From Parvibaculum sp039680535 (GTDB taxonomy: Bacteria > Pseudomonadota > Alphaproteobacteria > Parvibaculales > Parvibaculaceae), in assembly GCF_039680535.1 (NCBI RefSeq), contig NZ_JBDKSS010000023.1, forward strand, positions 65,385-129,384: DNA of 64,000 nucleotides, read 5' to 3'. Made by a program: the position numbers and the translations under genes. Below are positions 61,001-64,000 of the stretch, piece after piece. The notes beneath the pieces were generated by a model. The model ran no database searches. It was given only the letters and a program-made list of their open reading frames with translations, and was not told where the DNA came from. Within the stretch, counting starts at the first letter, position 1; each line of letters begins with the position of its first letter.

Positions 61001-61513
61001 ATGCCCATGGCGACGAAGGCGAAACGCAAGGAGCCCGACTGGGCAAGGATACGCGCTGCTTATGAAGATCCTTCGGTGCCGCTTTCTGGAACGGCGAAGG
61101 CGGCAGGCGTCAACGCCCAGACGCTGATCGCGCGGGCGCGGCGGGAAGGCTGGCGGGCGCGGACGGCGCCGCCGAAACCGCCGGGGCCTTCGGCGGAGCT
61201 GACTGGCGCGGCGATGAAGCCTTCGAGCCTCGCGACGCGGCTCAAGCGGCTCATCGCGCGGGAGATCGAGGCGATCGAGGGTGAGAGCACGAAGAAGCGC
61301 GAGGCGAGCGAGAAAGAGCGCGACGCGCGGCGGCTTTCCTCGCTGGTGCGCTCGCTCGAAAAGCTGAAGGACATGAAGTCCGGCAAGGAAAAGACGGACA
61401 AGAAGAAGGATGAGGACGGCGATGCGCTCAGAACCGAGCTTCAGCGCCGCCTCGCTCGGCTCGCTGCCGCCGCGATTGAGAGCGATGTTTCTGGAGACGC
61501 TCAGTCCGTCTGA
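61001..61513 (+). CDS. GTA gp1-like protein (small terminase-type)
   Basis: 170 residues (ATG 61001; ATG 61007 also possible). The N-terminal DWARIRAAYEDPSVPLSGTA, then KAAGVNAQTLIARARREGWR, looks like a helix-turn-helix for DNA recognition, and the middle is a charged coiled coil (KKREASEKERDARRLSSLVR). The position directly before the large terminase fits gp1 of the RcGTA-type cluster. No good ribosome binding site is seen: the nearest SD-like GGAGGG is buried in the terminator stem, 15 nt away. Confidence 0.78.
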   Translation: MPMATKAKRKEPDWARIRAAYEDPSVPLSGTAKAAGVNAQTLIARARREGWRARTAPPKPPGPSAELTGAAMKPSSLATRLKRLIAREIEAIEGESTKKREASEKERDARRLSSLVRSLEKLKDMKSGKEKTDKKKDEDGDALRTELQRRLARLAAAAIESDVSGDAQSV

Positions 61514-62726
61514 AACGGAATGGCTGATGGAGCATTGGCCCTTCTGGGCGCGGGACGATCAGGTTGCGCCCGAGGGTATGTGGACGACATGGCTGGTGCT
61601 TGGCGGGCGCGGCGCTGGAAAGACGCGCTCGGGCGCGGAATGGGTGCGCGGCGAAGTCGAAGGTGCCCGCGCGGGCCGTATCGCGCTGATCGGCGAGACA
61701 TTCGGCGATGTGCGCGAGGTAATGATCGACGGGCCTTCGGGGCTTCGCGCCATTGGGCTGCGCGGAGGTCGGCCGCGCTACGAGGCCTCGCGCAGGCGGT
61801 TGCTCTGGCCCAACGGCGCGGTGGCGCAGGCATTTTCGGCGACGGAGCCTGAAAGCCTTCGCGGGCCGCAATTCGATGCGGCCTGGGCCGACGAGCTGGC
61901 GAAATGGCGCTATGCCGAAGAGACATGGGACATGTTGCAATTCGGGCTGCGGCTTGGCGAGCGACCGCGACAGGTCGTGACGACGACGCCGCGCCCGGTG
62001 CCGATCCTGCGGCGGCTTCTGGCGGAGGCGACATGCGCGGTGACGCGGGCATCGACCCATGCCAATCGCGCGAACCTTGCCGACAGTTTCTTCCGCACGG
62101 TCATCGCGCGGTATGAGGGCACACGGCTCGGGCGGCAGGAACTCGATGCGGAACTGATCGAGGACAATCCGGACGCGCTGTGGTCGCGCGAGATGATCGA
62201 ACGGCATCGCGCTGCGACGACGCCGGAGCTTTCACGCGTCGTCGTGGCAGTCGATCCGCCTGCGACGAGCGGCGCGGGCGCCGACGAATGCGGGATCGTG
62301 GTCGCGGGCGTCGATGGCGAAGGCCGCGCCCATGTGCTCGACGATCGTTCTATGGGTGGGCTCACGCCGCTTGCCTGGGCGAACCGTGCGGCGAAGGCCT
62401 ATCGCGATTACGAGGCCGACCGGATCGTCGCGGAGGCGAACCAGGGCGGCGAGATGGTCTCGACCATCATGCGGCAGGTGATGCCCGCGGCGGCGCTGCG
62501 GCTGGTGCGGGCGACGCGGGGCAAACGCGTACGAGCCGAGCCGGTGGCGGCGCTTTATGAGCGTGGACTTGTTTCGCATGTGGGCGGCTTCGCCAAGCTT
62601 GAAGATCAGATGTGCGACTTCACCGGCAGCGGCAAGAGCCCGGACCGGCTCGATGCGCTCGTCTGGGCGCTGACGGACCTGATGCTCGACGGCGAGGCGG
62701 GCAAGCCGAAGGTGCGGCGGCTTTAG
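61422..62726 (+). CDS. GTA large terminase subunit (gp2)
   Basis: 434 residues from the ATG at 61422 (GAGG 6 nt upstream). ATPase domain with Walker A GGRGAGKT (61-68) and Walker B-like FDAAWADELAKW; C-terminal nuclease domain with Asp in VVVAVDPPATSGAGADECGI and RLDALVWALTD. It packages DNA into GTA heads and closely resembles the DNA-packaging protein of RcGTA-type agents. Overlaps gp1 by 92 nt. Confidence 0.92.
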   Translation: MRSEPSFSAASLGSLPPRLRAMFLETLSPSETEWLMEHWPFWARDDQVAPEGMWTTWLVLGGRGAGKTRSGAEWVRGEVEGARAGRIALIGETFGDVREVMIDGPSGLRAIGLRGGRPRYEASRRRLLWPNGAVAQAFSATEPESLRGPQFDAAWADELAKWRYAEETWDMLQFGLRLGERPRQVVTTTPRPVPILRRLLAEATCAVTRASTHANRANLADSFFRTVIARYEGTRLGRQELDAELIEDNPDALWSREMIERHRAATTPELSRVVVAVDPPATSGAGADECGIVVAGVDGEGRAHVLDDRSMGGLTPLAWANRAAKAYRDYEADRIVAEANQGGEMVSTIMRQVMPAAALRLVRATRGKRVRAEPVAALYERGLVSHVGGFAKLEDQMCDFTGSGKSPDRLDALVWALTDLMLDGEAGKPKVRRL

Positions 62727-62750
62727 GGCTAACAACGCGAATATTGATTG

Positions 62751-62775
62751 TTATCCCGGCTTGTCCCGGGGTGAC
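62751..62775. repeat. Short copy of the dispersed palindromic repeat inside the GTA cluster
   Basis: CCCGG/CCGGG hairpin with CTTGTC loop, followed by GTGAC, in the 75 nt gap between terminase and portal genes. It matches the dispersed element family. Such gaps are unusual in the otherwise tightly packed GTA operon. Confidence 0.6.
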
Positions 62776-62801
62776 ACGTCATTTTGGTGAGAGGAAAGAA
62801 C

Positions 62802-63995
62802 ATGCCATCGGATGTGATCGCAGGGCCGTGGGGCAGGCTCGCCGCCGCGATGCGCGGAAGGCCGCGCGTCGAGCAGAAGGCGAGCAAGGCGGGGCCGCTT
62901 GTCGCGCTGACGCTCGCCGGGCGCGCCGTCTGGACGCCGCGCGATTATGCGTCGCTGGCGCGGGAGGGCTTCGAGCGGAACGCCATCGCCTATCGCTGCG
63001 TGCGCATGATCGCGGAGGCGGCGGCGAGCGTGCCATGGCTGCTCTACGAGGGGGAGCGGGAGCTGACGGAGCATCCGCTGCTTCGGTTGCTCGAAACGCC
63101 GAACCCGATGGAGAGCGGGGCCGATCTTTTTGAGAGCTGGTACGGCTTTCTGGAGGTCGCCGGCAATTCCTATCTGGAGGTTGTGGAACTCGGCGGAGAA
63201 CCGCGCGAGCTTTATGCGTTGCGGCCGGACCGGATGAAGGTCGTACCGGGACGCGCGGGATGGCCAGAGGCTTACGAATATTCGGTCGATGGACGCGTGG
63301 CGGTGTTTCCCTGCGATCCGGCGAGAGGTATCACGCCGATCCTGCACATGAAGCTCTTTCATCCGACGGACGATCACTATGGCATGAGCCCGGTGGAGGC
63401 GGCGGCCTTCGCCGTCGATATTCACAATGCGGCGGGGCAGTGGAACAAGGCGCTGCTCGACAATGCGGCGCGGCCCTCCGGCGCGCTGGTCTACAAGGGC
63501 GGCGAGGGCGCGCGGAACCTGACCGAGGATCAGTTCGAGCGGCTCAAGCGCGAACTCGCCGAGAATTATCAGGGGGCGGCCAATGCCGGGCGGCCGCTGC
63601 TGCTCGAAGGCGGACTAGACTGGACGGCGATGGGCATTACGCCCAAGGACATGGATTTCATCGAGGCCAAACGCGCAGCGGCCCGCGAAATCGCGCTCGC
63701 TTTCGGCGTGCCGCCGATGCTGATCGGCATTCCGGGGGACAATACGTTTTCGAATTATCAGGAAGCGAACCGGACCTTCTGGCGGCAGACGGTGCTGCCG
63801 CTCGTCTCGCGCACCGCGCGGGCGCTGACGCGATGGCTCGCGCCTCGCTTCGGCGGGGGCTTGCGGCTCAGTTACGACACGGATCAGGTCGAGGCGCTTT
63901 CAACCGAGCGCGAGGCGCTGTGGGCGCGCGTCGGCAAGGCGGATTTTCTGACTGAAGACGAGAAGCGGGCGGCGGTGGGCTATGGCAAGAAGTGA
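62802..63995 (+). CDS. GTA portal protein, HK97 family (gp3)
   Basis: 397 residues from the ATG at 62802 (GAGG 7 nt upstream). HK97 portal features: AREGFERNAIAYRCVRMIAE, FESWYGFLEVAGNSYLEVV, MSPVEAAAFAVDIHN and PPMLIGIPGDNTFSNYQEAN. The protein forms the ring through which DNA enters the head. The stop codon is 5 nt before the window end, so later head and tail genes lie outside. The terminase-portal order is the same as in RcGTA. Confidence 0.94.
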   Translation: MPSDVIAGPWGRLAAAMRGRPRVEQKASKAGPLVALTLAGRAVWTPRDYASLAREGFERNAIAYRCVRMIAEAAASVPWLLYEGERELTEHPLLRLLETPNPMESGADLFESWYGFLEVAGNSYLEVVELGGEPRELYALRPDRMKVVPGRAGWPEAYEYSVDGRVAVFPCDPARGITPILHMKLFHPTDDHYGMSPVEAAAFAVDIHNAAGQWNKALLDNAARPSGALVYKGGEGARNLTEDQFERLKRELAENYQGAANAGRPLLLEGGLDWTAMGITPKDMDFIEAKRAAAREIALAFGVPPMLIGIPGDNTFSNYQEANRTFWRQTVLPLVSRTARALTRWLAPRFGGGLRLSYDTDQVEALSTEREALWARVGKADFLTEDEKRAAVGYGKK

Positions 63996-64000
63996 GGCTG

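Noticed and set aside
61001..63995. Ordinary prophage
   Set aside because: No integrase, repressor, lysogeny module or att site is visible before the packaging genes. The gp1-terminase-portal order with a gafYZ-like cassette in the same genome fits a gene transfer agent better, although the rest of the cluster is outside the window.

Overview
This window is chromosomal DNA from a high-GC alphaproteobacterium, probably of the Hyphomicrobiales/Parvibaculum type. The signs are a Ros/MucR zinc-finger regulator, DUF1491, DUF2336, DUF2849, DUF5330 and DUF6456 proteins, a phasin, a DUF2849-cysI-DUF934 sulfite reduction operon, and a gene transfer agent (GTA) head cluster. The genus is a guess. Genes are densely packed with many 1-4 nt stop/start overlaps. 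I saw no tRNA, rRNA, CRISPR array or insertion sequence.

0-9 kb is catabolic: part of a CaiB/BaiF CoA-transferase, an MFS transporter, glutaryl-CoA dehydrogenase and a LysR regulator, then two nitronate monooxygenase-type flavoproteins around a second LysR gene. 9-21 kb holds a Crp/Fnr regulator with a palindromic operator in its own leader, two TauD/TfdA dioxygenases, a DMT transporter, two serine hydrolases, a GH5 glycosidase, an IclR regulator with a perfect operator, a DUF1214/DUF1254 pair and oligopeptidase B. 21-32 kb has MsrB, a MaoC hydratase, an OmpA-like protein, an acyl-CoA ligase divergent from a crotonase, membrane proteins, a CBS-histidine kinase and two divergent citrate synthase paralogues, one fused to a MerR-type helix-turn-helix.

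32-43 kb has small exported proteins, DUF2336, XRE and MucR regulators, a Rieske oxygenase, and a three-gene cassette at 38.2-40.1 kb: an XRE repressor divergent from a DnaA-domain-IV protein and a DUF6456 protein. This has the layout of the rogA/gafY/gafZ control cassette of gene transfer agents. 43-60 kb has release factor 3, an aminotransferase, a D-amino-acid dehydrogenase, a phasin with paired TGC-N3-GCA operators, the sulfite reductase operon, a NMT1-type ABC importer, an ABC-F ATPase, an MFS transporter and a class A PBP.

From 61 kb to the end of the window the GTA structural cluster begins: gp1-like, large terminase, HK97-type portal. The 270 nt before it contain two imperfect tandem copies of an ~82 nt unit with a conserved mini-hairpin, followed by a strong intrinsic terminator ending about 8 nt before the first GTA codon. 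With the gafYZ-like cassette 20 kb upstream, this suggests GTA expression controlled by activator binding plus anti-termination. I consider this the most interesting content of the window.

A second theme is a dispersed intergenic element of about 80 nt bounded by GTCA...TGAC that folds into hairpins. It has three full-length copies and two short copies.
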